In this document: piece by piece, positions 18,643 to 26,000 of the stretch
How positions within the stretch are numbered: position 1 is the first letter of the stretch
How the letters are laid out: each line of letters begins with the position of its first letter
Assembly: GCA_000436975.1 (NCBI GenBank)
Contig: HG000334.1
Location: 1-59,144, forward strand
Source: Clostridium sp. CAG:1000
GTDB lineage: Bacteria; Bacillota_I; Bacilli_A; RF39; UBA660
Length of the DNA: 59,144 bases
Direction of reading: 5' to 3'
Made by a program: the position numbers and the translations under genes
Notes under the pieces: generated by a model
Databases searched by the model: none
Told to the model about the DNA's origin: nothing
What the model saw: only the letters and a program-made list of their open reading frames with translations

Positions 18643-18671
18643 TTGAAATATTTTGATAAGTGTGATATTCT
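18643..18671 (+). promoter_or_regulatory. Promoter of the kinase-like gene
   Basis: TTGAAA (18643-18648), a 17-bp spacer and TATTCT (18666-18671), 20 bases before the start codon. Confidence 0.5.
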
Positions 18672-18690
18672 ATGAAATCAAGAGGTGCAT

Positions 18691-19398
18691 ATGGCGGATA
18701 ATATAATGATATTGCCTAAAATAGATCATGAATTTCATAGGGAATTAATTGATAATAGTGGATTACAAGGTAATGTATATAGATATAGTGATACACTGGT
18801 ATATAAAGAATATAAAACAGATAGCTTTAATTTGCCTCAGTTAGAATTACTTACAAATCAAAAAAGTAAATTAATAGCGTATCCTAAAATATTAGTGTTT
18901 GAAAAAGAATATTCTAAAAAGTGTTTTAGAGGGTATTTGAGTGACTTTATTGAAGGAAAAGTTATTTATAACTTAGATGGTAGATTATTATTAAATGAGT
19001 TTATAAATGCCTTAGAAGAGTTTGAAAAAGAAGTCATTAATGTATCAAGAAGAGGTATTGTGATGCATGATATGCATCAAGAAAACATAATATTAACACC
19101 AAATAATTCTTTAGTTGCAATAGATACTGATATGTTTGAAGTTACATATGATGATGAAATATGGGTATTAAGGAACAATATGAAAGAATTAGGAGAAACT
19201 ATTATATCAGAACTAGTAACATTAGCAAAATTAGAATCAGAAAAATTAAATAATTTGATAAATGATTGTGGAGCTTATGGTAGAATAAAACCATCGAATC
19301 TATTAAGAGAGTTTATATGTTATTTTGAACAAAGAATGTTTAAAACTGAAACAGTAAGTGATTTTAAAAATGGAGTTCAGTTAATAAAAAAGAGGTAA
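18691..19398 (+). CDS. Small protein-kinase-like / aminoglycoside-phosphotransferase-like protein
   Basis: 235 residues. The segment GIVMHDMHQENIIL carries a kinase-type catalytic loop (H-D, then N five residues on), and AIDTDMFEV provides the metal-binding Asp in place of DFG. TLVYKEYK gives a possible ATP-binding lysine. The N-lobe is short and lacks a clear glycine loop. The substrate is unknown: it could phosphorylate a sugar, a small molecule or a protein. I start at ATG 18691 after AGAGGTG rather than the GTG at 18685. The HAD gene follows 3 bp downstream. Confidence 0.7.
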   Translation: MADNIMILPKIDHEFHRELIDNSGLQGNVYRYSDTLVYKEYKTDSFNLPQLELLTNQKSKLIAYPKILVFEKEYSKKCFRGYLSDFIEGKVIYNLDGRLLLNEFINALEEFEKEVINVSRRGIVMHDMHQENIILTPNNSLVAIDTDMFEVTYDDEIWVLRNNMKELGETIISELVTLAKLESEKLNNLINDCGAYGRIKPSNLLREFICYFEQRMFKTETVSDFKNGVQLIKKR

Positions 19399-19401
19399 TT
19401 T

Positions 19402-19995
19402 ATGAAAATAGGAATTGATATAGATGACACAATAACTGAAACATCTGAATATTTAAAAGTATTAATAAGTAAATATGATAAAGAATATAGTCATGAACTT
19501 TCATTAAGTATTGAGAAGATAATGAGAGGTATCTTAGATACTCCAAAACTACAAAAGTTTTATCATGATCATGCAGTTGAATTAATTAGAGGAGTTAAAT
19601 TAAAAGATGATGTAAAAGATTCAATAGACTATTTAATTCAAGAGGGATGTGAAATATATTTTATTACATCAAGAAGTGATATGTATTTTGGAAATGCTTA
19701 TAAAGAAACAAAAGAATATTTAGATAAAAATAAAATAAAGTATGATAAGTTACTAGTAGGCCAAGGAAACAAATTAAAAGCATGTGAAGATGAGAAAATA
19801 GATATTATGATAGATGACTCTATCTCAACGTGTGAACTTATAAATACAAAATTAGGAATAGACTCACTAGTTTATAACTCTAATTTAAATATAGAAAAAG
19901 AAACTAATTGTAAAAGATTTTCAGAATGGTCAGAATTAAAAGATTACATAATAAATGTAAAAAATCAAAAAAATAAATTGACAAAAAAACTATAA
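19402..19995 (+). CDS. HAD-superfamily 5'(3')-nucleotidase (NT5C type)
   Basis: 197 residues with the HAD motifs: DIDDTI at residue 5 (nucleophile and acid Asp), FITSRSD for motif II, and IMIDDS for the C-terminal acidic pair. Length and motif spacing fit the NT5C deoxyribonucleotidase-like group, which dephosphorylates nucleoside monophosphates. AGAGGTAATTT precedes the ATG. Its coupling to the kinase-like gene suggests a linked, unknown salvage or modification step. Confidence 0.82.
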   Translation: MKIGIDIDDTITETSEYLKVLISKYDKEYSHELSLSIEKIMRGILDTPKLQKFYHDHAVELIRGVKLKDDVKDSIDYLIQEGCEIYFITSRSDMYFGNAYKETKEYLDKNKIKYDKLLVGQGNKLKACEDEKIDIMIDDSISTCELINTKLGIDSLVYNSNLNIEKETNCKRFSEWSELKDYIINVKNQKNKLTKKL

Positions 19996-20082
19996 TATTA
20001 TATTATTAAATTGACATAGAAATATGTCACGAATACTTCTACGAATATAAGTGTGGATGTATTCAACCAAAACCCCCTGAAA

Positions 20083-20114
20083 GAGAGTCATGAATAATTG
20101 ACTCTCGTTTTTTA
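20083..20114 (+). terminator. Terminator at the left end of element A
   Basis: GAGAGTCA and TGACTCTC form a perfect 8-bp stem with an 8-nt loop, followed by GTTTTTT. It starts 3 bases after CCCCCTG. The left end of remnant C has the same arrangement. Confidence 0.75.
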
Positions 20115-20162
20115 TCCATAAATAAAGGGATTGTAAGAATTATTACTTTGAAATTTATACTT

Positions 20163-20182
20163 TTAGATACACTTTAGATACA
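20163..20182 (+). repeat. Paired direct repeat TTAGATACA (left arm of element A)
   Basis: Two copies of TTAGATACA with an 11-bp period, followed at 20189-20208 by two inverted copies (GTATCTAA). Paired repeats about one helical turn apart are typical of arm-type sites bound by tyrosine integrases. Confidence 0.6.
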
Positions 20183-20336
20183 TTTTTTGGTATCTAAAAT
20201 GTATCTAATTTTTATATTTATATTGATTAATCCTTTATTTATAAGGTTTTCAAGTTGTTTAACTCTTTTTCTAGGAGTTTTGGTTGGATTTTGTTAAACA
20301 TATGTTATAATTGATATAGTTGAGGAGAGAAGATAT

Positions 20337-20999
20337 ATGCCAACACACAAAATACATTTAGCAGTTGCTAATAAAGTTAATGAAAAACTAAAAGTGGATT
20401 TAGATAGTCTTATGCTTGGAAGTGTATTACCTGATATTTGCTTAGAAGAAGATCATACTTTAGCACATTTTCAAAATGGAAAAAATGGAGTAAATGGAAC
20501 TTGTAATCCTGATTTATTCGTAAACAAATATAAAGATAAATTAAACAATCCAATTATGATGGGATATTTATTACATCTTTTAACTGATAAATTTTTTAAT
20601 ACATTTCTATTTGAAAACTTTTATATTTATGATGAAAATGGTAATGATATAGGACTTCGTATTAAAGGAAAAGATGTTTACTTACCATTTAAAAAAATAA
20701 AAGATATTAAGCATCGAGAATGTGCTTTATATGATTATTATTTAATAAATCATGGTTATGTGCCAAGATTTAATTCATTAGAATGTATAAATAATGTTGA
20801 AAATATAGATGAAGCAACATTTGATAAAGAAAAACTAAAAAAATATATTACTGATTCAAATAAAGATTTGGATAATGTTAACTTTATAAATAAAGTAAGA
20901 TCAAATTTTGTTTCATATAAATTAACTACTAAAAAAGAGATGGATAAAGAATTTAATTTATGTTGTGATTATATTATTGATTATATAGAAAAATTGTAA
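20337..20999 (+). CDS. Zinc-dependent phospholipase C-like protein
   Basis: 220 residues. The N-terminus MPTHKIHLAVANKV, the LMLGSVLPDI segment, HTLAHFQ and YLLHLLTDKFFN give the histidine/aspartate pattern of the zinc-dependent phospholipase C fold (PF00882-like). There is no signal peptide, so any activity would be inside the cell. An extended -10 (TGTTATAAT) and GGAGAG precede the ATG. It is the only gene between two copies of the TTAGATACA repeat pair. Physiological substrate unknown. Confidence 0.72.
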   Translation: MPTHKIHLAVANKVNEKLKVDLDSLMLGSVLPDICLEEDHTLAHFQNGKNGVNGTCNPDLFVNKYKDKLNNPIMMGYLLHLLTDKFFNTFLFENFYIYDENGNDIGLRIKGKDVYLPFKKIKDIKHRECALYDYYLINHGYVPRFNSLECINNVENIDEATFDKEKLKKYITDSNKDLDNVNFINKVRSNFVSYKLTTKKEMDKEFNLCCDYIIDYIEKL

Positions 21000-21020
21000 T
21001 TAGATACATATTTAGATACA
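21000..21020 (+). repeat. Paired direct repeat TTAGATACA (right arm of element A)
   Basis: Two copies of TTAGATACA with a 12-bp period, starting one base after the cargo stop codon. They match the repeat pair to the left of the gene. Confidence 0.6.
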
Positions 21021-21162
21021 CTTTGACTATATTTTCAAGTGTTTTTCAAGTGGAGTTGAAAGGAAAATTGACGAGTTTTAGAGGAAACTACGGGAATTTA
21101 AGGTATCAAGTAGTTCGTTATACCGAGCCCCCTGCACCCGGCGGGAAATCGTTTAAAATTAG

Positions 21163-21206
21163 CGGAAACCCTTATAAATAAAGGATTTCCGTATTTTTGT
21201 TTTTTA
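21163..21206 (+). terminator. Strong terminator at the left end of element B
   Basis: CGGAAA and TTTCCG pair, extended inside by CCTTAT/ATAAAGG, followed by TATTTTTGTTTTTT. The 264-bp gap that holds it also contains a GC-rich stretch at 21124-21146 that is unusual here, the junction sequence and the left arm. Confidence 0.7.
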
Positions 21207-21218
21207 TAAAATTAGTGG

Positions 21219-21240
21219 TTACATTAACTTTTACATTAAC
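21219..21240 (+). repeat. Left arm repeat of element B
   Basis: Two copies of TTACATTAAC separated by TT. The 22-bp sequence is repeated without change at 31564-31585. It lies 24 bp from the 3' end of the integrase gene. Confidence 0.8.
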
Positions 21241-21263
21241 CACTCGTTAATGTAGAGTATTTT

Positions 21264-22370
21264 TTACTCTAAATTATCCATAGTTTTTACTATCTCATCC
21301 ATCTTATTTTTAAATAGGTGAGAGTAGGTATTTAGTGTTTCATCTATCTTAGCATGTCCAAGATATTTAGCAACAATCATGATACTAGCGCCATTATTTA
21401 TTAATACTGATGCACATGAATGTCTAAAGTCGTGAATTCTTATTTGTTTAACTCCAGCATCTCTAGTGTAATCATTTTTATGGTGTCTAAGTACATTAGC
21501 TGATAGTGGTTCTTTATCTCCAAATACATACCACTTATTAGTGAATCCATATTGCTTCTTTTCTTGAAGATATAATTCATGAAGATCATTCATAACTCTT
21601 TCTGGAACAGGTAGTGTTCTAACACTAGTTCTTGTTTTAGGTGTAGTAACTATATAATCACCTGATTCTCCTTCTTGAACTACATTCTTAACAACTGATA
21701 GTTCGTGATTAAAGAAATCTATATTATCCCAAGAAAGACCTCTTAATTCACCTCTACGTAATCCACAAAAGAATAATACTTCAAATAATGCTTTCCATTT
21801 AATATCATCAATAACTGATAAGAATTGTTTAAATTCTTCCCATGTATAGAATTGCATTTCTTTTGGTGGTTTATTTGGATTGTTAAACTTTTCCATTCGG
21901 TTATAGATTGAAGTGAAGTTAAAATCATGCCATTTAGTTCCATAGTTAAGAATAGTCTTTAATAATTTGTAATAACCATTCTTAGTTTTATCTGCGGAAT
22001 CTAGATTTCCAACTCTTTTTCTCCATGCTATATAGTGTTCTATTCTTATATCTTTTATTTTTAATTCATAGAATTCACTTAATTGAAGAATATTTCTTCT
22101 ATATGATCTTAGAGTAGTTGCTTTAACTTTATCTTTCTTATATTCATAAAATTCATCATATAGTTGTTTAAATGTCATACTAGTAACATTTATCTCTCTA
22201 GTTTCATATCCAACTAAGAAATCTCTTTCAGCTTTTAGTGCTTCATTTCTAGTCATATAACTTTTAGACATATAAGCTTTAGTTCTTCCATCGACTTTTA
22301 TTTTGTCGTAAAAATACCAACGTCTACCATCTTTGGTAGCTCTTTCTTTTGGTAACTGTAGTACAGCCAT
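21264..22370 (-). CDS. int: Tyrosine-type site-specific integrase
   Basis: 368 residues: N-terminal arm-binding domain (RRWYFYDKIKVDGRTKAY), SAM-like core-binding domain, and the catalytic domain with Arg in LFFCGLRRGELRGL, HDFRHS (HxxR), the LGHAKIDETLNTY segment giving the last His and the Tyr nucleophile. All catalytic residues are present, so it is probably active. Tn916-like in layout: it binds paired arm repeats and a core site. GGAGG lies 8 bases before the ATG. It sits just inside the left arm. The fragment at 33389 is a decayed relative. Confidence 0.95.
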   Translation of the reverse strand: MAVLQLPKERATKDGRRWYFYDKIKVDGRTKAYMSKSYMTRNEALKAERDFLVGYETREINVTSMTFKQLYDEFYEYKKDKVKATTLRSYRRNILQLSEFYELKIKDIRIEHYIAWRKRVGNLDSADKTKNGYYKLLKTILNYGTKWHDFNFTSIYNRMEKFNNPNKPPKEMQFYTWEEFKQFLSVIDDIKWKALFEVLFFCGLRRGELRGLSWDNIDFFNHELSVVKNVVQEGESGDYIVTTPKTRTSVRTLPVPERVMNDLHELYLQEKKQYGFTNKWYVFGDKEPLSANVLRHHKNDYTRDAGVKQIRIHDFRHSCASVLINNGASIMIVAKYLGHAKIDETLNTYSHLFKNKMDEIVKTMDNLE

Positions 22371-22450
22371 TATTTATACCTCCTTATATTGCTATACTGA
22401 GTTACCTCTTATACAACTCCAATATAGCACAAAAACAAAAAAAAGTCAGG

Positions 22451-22687
22451 TTATATGCCCAACTTAATAATTTTTTCTAATCTATCAATATCTATTTTTA
22501 AAACATCAACAACAGCTTGCATAGGTAAATCATTACCTGGAATAAAATATCCCTCGTTTATTAATTTATCTTTAATTTGTTTTTTTACATCTAATGCTTT
22601 ATTTCTTCCACATCCTAATAACTTCATTAGATCAGTTAGGTTACACCATTGTTTAGTTATTATTTTTAATGTATCTTCTGCATTCAT
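22451..22687 (-). CDS. Small DNA-binding protein, DUF3173/excisionase-like
   Basis: 78 residues with LTDLMKLLGCGRNKALDVKKQIK, a helix-turn-helix-like segment, and a C-terminal YFIPGNDLPMQAVVDVL. This resembles the DUF3173 proteins found next to Tn916-type integrases, which may serve as recombination directionality factors. I start at 22687, 6 bases after GGGGGTG and one base after the stop of the upstream gene. The position directly upstream of the integrase supports a role in excision. Confidence 0.65.
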   Translation of the reverse strand: MNAEDTLKIITKQWCNLTDLMKLLGCGRNKALDVKKQIKDKLINEGYFIPGNDLPMQAVVDVLKIDIDRLEKIIKLGI

Positions 22688-22688
22688 A

Positions 22689-23114
22689 TTATTCACCCCC
22701 TGTGATTTCATTAATTAATTTTTGCATATATGCTTGTTCTTCTGGTGAAGCTTCTTCACTTTCAATTTTTTGTCCATTCCAATATCCATCACCATAAAGT
22801 GGTGGTTCTTTATTAACTTCTAAATCATTTATTTTTAAAATATGGATATAGTTTTGTCTATGACCATTTTTATCTATGTAACCTTTAGGTATTCCTTCTA
22901 CATAAACATCTTTACCAACTCTTAATTCAATCTTGTATGTATATTCAATATACATTCTTGCACTAAAAAAGGATAGGTTAGTCCTATCCACACCATTTTT
23001 ATCCTTATATTGTTCTTTCTGACATATATCAAACCAGATATAGTCTTTATCTACATTATCTCTAATACTTGTTATATATCCATGATATTTTATATAGTCT
23101 ACTAAATCTTTCAT
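22689..23114 (-). CDS. OB-fold single-strand-binding-like protein
   Basis: 141 residues. GYITSIRDNVDKDYIWFDI, LSFFSARMY, VGKDVYVEGIPKGY and NYIHILKINDLE reproduce the strand pattern of SSB-type OB folds, with an acidic C-terminal tail (SEEASPEEQAY). On an integrative element it may protect single-stranded DNA during replication or transfer. AAAGGAGG precedes the ATG. A family-level name is not certain. Confidence 0.6.
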   Translation of the reverse strand: MKDLVDYIKYHGYITSIRDNVDKDYIWFDICQKEQYKDKNGVDRTNLSFFSARMYIEYTYKIELRVGKDVYVEGIPKGYIDKNGHRQNYIHILKINDLEVNKEPPLYGDGYWNGQKIESEEASPEEQAYMQKLINEITGGE

Positions 23115-23227
23115 ACCGAAACCTCCTTTACCTTTTACTAAGGCCTTTGTATAACTATTATATTTATATATTATCTTTATTTATTATGTTAGATAAATTG
23201 TTCTATCAAGATAGAATATTCTTTCTA

Positions 23228-23476
23228 TTATGTAGGAAATTTATTTCTAATATATATCTTCCTTTTAAAACTTCTAGGATGTTCTATAATTATGTAATTC
23301 TTATTAACAAGAGTTCTTAATAAAGAAGATATAGTTCTTGTAGTACATTTTAATTTTTCTGCATAATATTTATTTGATCCAAATGCATATCCTTTCTGGT
23401 TTGAATTAGATAATAGGAGAGTAAAGAGCACGATTGTGCTCTTACTCAAATTATCATTCAAAAGATCATAATACAT
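23228..23476 (-). CDS. Winged-helix replication or regulatory protein
   Basis: 82 residues starting MYYDLLNDNLSKSTIVLF. GYAFGSNKYYAEKLKCTTRTISSL is a helix-turn-helix of the replication-initiator/RepA-N kind, followed by the wing LVNKNYIIIEHPRSFKRKIY. I start at ATG 23476, inside the end of the ribbon-helix-helix gene, giving an 11-base overlap; longer upstream starts lie in that gene's coding sequence. It may start replication of the excised element or regulate it. It is too short to be a full Rep protein. Confidence 0.55.
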   Translation of the reverse strand: MYYDLLNDNLSKSTIVLFTLLLSNSNQKGYAFGSNKYYAEKLKCTTRTISSLLRTLVNKNYIIIEHPRSFKRKIYIRNKFPT

Positions 23477-23699
23477 TTTTCCATGGCTCTTGCTCACTTT
23501 GTAATCGTTTCCTTTCTCTTTGAATCGCTTTGTCTTTAACTGAATCTTTAAATGCTTCAGCTGATTCATTCATATATTCAGCTAATGCAACTTCAATACA
23601 ATAAGTCATAAAATCATTAATACTTATTCCTCTTGCTTTAGCTTCTACTTTTAATAAATCAAATACTTCTTTTCTAATTCTAATTAGATATCTGTGCAT
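23466..23699 (-). CDS. Ribbon-helix-helix type DNA-binding protein
   Basis: 77 residues. The N-terminus MHRYLIRIRKEVFDLLKVEA followed by RGISINDFMTYCIEVAL is the strand-helix-helix pattern of RHH repressors (Arc/HicB-like), followed by a charged helical tail. TAAGGAGATGATT precedes the ATG. Likely an element regulator or relaxosome-type accessory protein. Confidence 0.6.
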   Translation of the reverse strand: MHRYLIRIRKEVFDLLKVEAKARGISINDFMTYCIEVALAEYMNESAEAFKDSVKDKAIQRERKRLQSEQEPWKNVL

Positions 23700-23711
23700 A
23701 TAATCATCTCC

Positions 23712-24032
23712 TTAATCTTCTAATTTGTACTTGCTTAATTTAGATTTAAATTTATTTAAAGCTTTGCTTTCTTTTGGATTAGTTATTTTGTCCCATTCAA
23801 AATCAGAATAGATTTGTTCAAGTAGTGCAACAATGTAGCAACTCTTAGAATAAATTCTATCTAGTAGAGAATTAGTCCTATCAATTGTCTTAACTAGATT
23901 CATATTATTTAATCCTAGTGATACTAATTGACTAACTGCTTCAGAGTAACTAATTTTCTTTAAATTAGAATATTCTTGAATTTGATCGTCAATATCAAAC
24001 GCAATTGATATATGAGTTCTTCTTTTTGTCAT
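23712..24032 (-). CDS. Ribbon-helix-helix protein, MobC/CopG-like
   Basis: 106 residues. TKRRTHISIAFDIDDQIQEY and ISYSEAVSQLVSLGL form an N-terminal RHH domain, followed by a helical C-terminal domain. It is the first gene of the minus-strand cluster. GAGGAGGTGATTTT precedes the ATG, and the palindrome TCCCACGTATGGGA lies just upstream of that site. Probably autoregulated. A relaxosome role is possible, but no relaxase gene is present. Confidence 0.55.
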   Translation of the reverse strand: MTKRRTHISIAFDIDDQIQEYSNLKKISYSEAVSQLVSLGLNNMNLVKTIDRTNSLLDRIYSKSCYIVALLEQIYSDFEWDKITNPKESKALNKFKSKLSKYKLED

Positions 24033-24052
24033 AAAATCACCTCCTCTCTATA

Positions 24053-24066
24053 TCCCACGTATGGGA
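24053..24066. promoter_or_regulatory. Palindromic candidate operator of the RHH gene
   Basis: TCCCACGTATGGGA is an inverted repeat (CCCA/TGGG around CGTA) located a few bases upstream of the ribosome binding site of the RHH gene. Its place suits autorepression or translational control. Confidence 0.4.
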
Positions 24067-24123
24067 TTCTCTATCACACTAATTAGCTATTTTTAATAAC
24101 TAATTATGTAAGAGCATAAGAGA

Positions 24124-24178
24124 TTGATATCACCACAACAAAAAAAGCCTTATAAATAAGACTTTCTTGTGATATCAA
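24124..24178 (-). promoter_or_regulatory. Nested hairpin with internal terminator, candidate attenuator
   Basis: A perfect 10-bp outer stem (TTGATATCAC at 24124-24133 with GTGATATCAA at 24169-24178) encloses an inner 10-bp hairpin (24144-24153 with 24156-24165). On the minus strand the inner hairpin is followed by a run of T residues, the form of an intrinsic terminator. It lies in the leader of the RHH gene cluster, about 90 bases before the first start codon. Confidence 0.5.
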
Positions 24179-24264
24179 ACTTATTTTGCACTTGCAAAAT
24201 TGGGGATTAACTGTGTTCCTCAATTAATCATATATATTGTAATTTCGTTATTGTATAGTGTTAA

Positions 24265-24291
24265 CTATATGGGATTCATTATTTTTTTCAT
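24265..24291 (-). CDS. Candidate leader peptide (8 residues)
   Basis: MKKIMNPI followed by TAG, with GGAGG 8 bases before the ATG. It lies upstream of hairpins (ATTTTGCA/TGCAAAAT and the nested terminator) and has no other purpose visible in the sequence. A second possible micro-ORF (about 15 residues) ends at the same ribosome binding site. The arrangement resembles leader-peptide attenuation. Confidence 0.35.
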   Translation of the reverse strand: MKKIMNPI

Positions 24292-24318
24292 TTTTTATAC
24301 CTCCAAATCTTTGGGACA

Positions 24319-24346
24319 ATAAAAAAGAAGATGTGAATTCATCTTC
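24319..24346 (-). terminator. Terminator-like hairpin in the leader of the element's minus-strand genes
   Basis: GAAGATG and CATCTTC form a 7-bp stem with a 6-nt loop, followed on the minus strand by TTTTTTATT. A possible promoter with TATAAT lies directly upstream on the same strand. Confidence 0.5.
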
Positions 24347-24445
24347 TCCGATATTTTTTCTTATTATACTTATTTTACCATATTGAAATTCAAAATGGAA
24401 GTGCATTTACCTAGTGAATTTAAGGTGATTTTCAGTCTTTTTTTT

Positions 24446-24500
24446 GTTCTTTTTTTGTGTTTTTTTTGTTCTTTTTTTGTGTTTTTTTCGTTCTTTTTTG
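24446..24500. repeat. 22-bp iteron-like T-rich direct repeats
   Basis: Two full copies and one partial copy of a 22-bp unit beginning GTTCTTTTTTTGTG, at 24446, 24468 and 24490. A period of 22 bp is two helical turns, typical of Rep-binding iterons. It lies in the 858-bp gap (24033-24890) between the minus-strand replication-like genes and the plus-strand methyltransferases, so this is the best origin candidate of element B. Confidence 0.5.
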
Positions 24501-24630
24501 CTCACGAGACCTTATTTTATAAGGATTTGTACTTTTTTGTCGAAAACTGTCGTTTTTAGTTCCATATGAAAATTTTTAGTTTTATTTCATATAATACAAT
24601 TTTATCACGATAGTAGAGTACCTTTCAATT

Positions 24631-24694
24631 GTCCTTTTCCGTACTTTTTACCCTTCCTTTTGGGTATCCTTTTCCGTACTTTTTCCGTACCTTT
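24631..24694. repeat. Repeats with core CCTTTTCCGTACTTTTT
   Basis: Two near-identical copies (about 24633-24649 and 24668-24684, period 35) and a partial third with CCGTACCTTTT. A related GGATTTGTACTTTTTT lies at about 24523. Function unknown; a second set of protein-binding sites in the origin-like region is likely. Confidence 0.5.
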
Positions 24695-24839
24695 TAATTA
24701 AATTAATTCTATTTTACAATATTTTATCACTTTAAAATGTGATTACAAGTGGTGAATTACATAGGTGGATAGAGTGGTGAATTTTTCAAATTTCCCCTTA
24801 TTTTATAATTAATTTAAATTTAAATTTTAAAAAATAATA

Positions 24840-24886
24840 AAAAAGCCGGATAAATGCCTGACAAAAAGCCGGATATATGATATTAT
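24840..24886 (+). promoter_or_regulatory. Methyltransferase promoter with duplicated AAAAAGCCGGATA operator
   Basis: CTGACA (24858-24863), a 17-bp spacer and TATTAT (24881-24886) form the promoter. AAAAAGCCGGATA occurs at 24840-24852 and again at 24863-24875, a 23-bp period. One copy lies just upstream of the -35 element and the other inside the spacer, where a bound protein would block RNA polymerase. Confidence 0.6.
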
Positions 24887-24902
24887 TATTATGGGTGATA
24901 TG

Positions 24903-26000
24903 ATGATAAAAGTAGCAACAGTATTTAGTGGAATAGGTTCACCAGAATGGGCACTTAAAAGAATAGGTGTTAAACATCAAATTGTTTTTGCTTGTGATAA
25001 TGGTGAAAGGGAATTAAAAGAAACTAAAGAAGAAATAGAAAAAGAAATAAAAAAACTATCAGATGATGAAAAAAAGTATTATATAGATAATTTATATGAT
25101 AAAACAGGTAAAGTAAATTACATGCAACAATCATATTTAGCAAATTATAATTTAGATAATAAAAATTTTTACCAAGATATTAGATTTTTAGATGGAAATA
25201 AATATAAGAATCAAATAGACTTATTTGTTGGTGGAAGTCCATGTCAATCATTCTCAATAAGTGGTAAAAGATTAGGATTTGAAGATACAAGAGGAACTCT
25301 ATTTTATGAATTTGCAAGATTAGTTAAAGAGATTCAACCTAAAGTATTTATCTATGAGAATGTTCCTGGAATGTTAAATCATGATGGAGGGAAAACATGG
25401 GAAGTTATTTCGAGTGTTTTTGACCAATTAGGATATAAATGGAGAATGTTTAAATTATCAGCAAAAGATTTCGGTATACCACAAAATAGAACAAGGATTT
25501 ATGTTGTGGCTATAAGAAATGATTTGAATATTTTACCACCTTCTGAGATTCCTAAAAAGGAATTAAAAATAACAATGAAAGATCTTCTAGAAAAAAAGGT
25601 TGATTATAGTTATTATCATGGCGAAAAAGGATTTAAATGGATTACAAAACCATTAAGTTTGAAAAAAAGAGTAAGTATAAACTCTGATATAGCACGAACA
25701 CAAGCAGCTAATCAACAATTTAATTGGTGTGGAGATATGATTTTTGAAAAATATAATCCAAATAAAAAATATCCAAAAGAAGTTTATGTTGGTGAATATC
25801 AAAATGAAAAAGGTGTTGCAAGAAAGCTTACACCTAGAGAATGTTTAAGATTAATGGGATATGATGATGATTTTAAAATAGCTGTACCAGATCAACAAAT
25901 GTATAGACAATGTGGAAATTCAATTGTTGTAAATGTACTAGAATCGATAATAAGAGAAATCATAAAGACTAATGTTTTTGAGGGGGATAAAAATGATTAG
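24903..26000 (+). CDS. DNA (cytosine-5-)-methyltransferase, first of a pair
   Basis: 365 residues with the ordered C5-methyltransferase motifs: I FSGIGSPEWAL, IV GGSPCQSFS (catalytic Cys), VI YENVPGM, VIII QNRTRIYVVAI, then the variable target-recognition region and X QCGNSIVV. It adds a methyl group to C5 of cytosine in its target. I start at ATG 24903, 5 bases after GGGTG; ATG 24891 precedes that site. Together with the next gene it would protect both strands of an asymmetric site, as in LlaJI. Target not predictable from sequence. Confidence 0.95.
   Translation: MIKVATVFSGIGSPEWALKRIGVKHQIVFACDNGERELKETKEEIEKEIKKLSDDEKKYYIDNLYDKTGKVNYMQQSYLANYNLDNKNFYQDIRFLDGNKYKNQIDLFVGGSPCQSFSISGKRLGFEDTRGTLFYEFARLVKEIQPKVFIYENVPGMLNHDGGKTWEVISSVFDQLGYKWRMFKLSAKDFGIPQNRTRIYVVAIRNDLNILPPSEIPKKELKITMKDLLEKKVDYSYYHGEKGFKWITKPLSLKKRVSINSDIARTQAANQQFNWCGDMIFEKYNPNKKYPKEVYVGEYQNEKGVARKLTPRECLRLMGYDDDFKIAVPDQQMYRQCGNSIVVNVLESIIREIIKTNVFEGDKND

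Larger units (their letters stand above)
20073..21134. mobile_element. Putative minimal integrative element A (cargo only)
   Basis: A unit between two CCCCCTG junctions (20073-20079 and 21128-21134). Inside lie a paired repeat TTAGATACA at 20163-20182, one cargo gene, and the same repeat pair at 21000-21020. The spacings (83 bp from left junction to arm, 107 bp from arm to right junction) match element B. No integrase is present, so it would depend on another element. The 341 bp before the cargo gene hold a terminator, an inverted copy of the arm repeats (20189-20208) and an extended -10 promoter. Boundaries are inferred. Confidence 0.5.

Noticed and set aside
24431..24500. T-rich repeats as a CRISPR array
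   Set aside because: The 22-bp units follow each other without unique spacers and no cas gene is present; they read as iterons or simple sequence.
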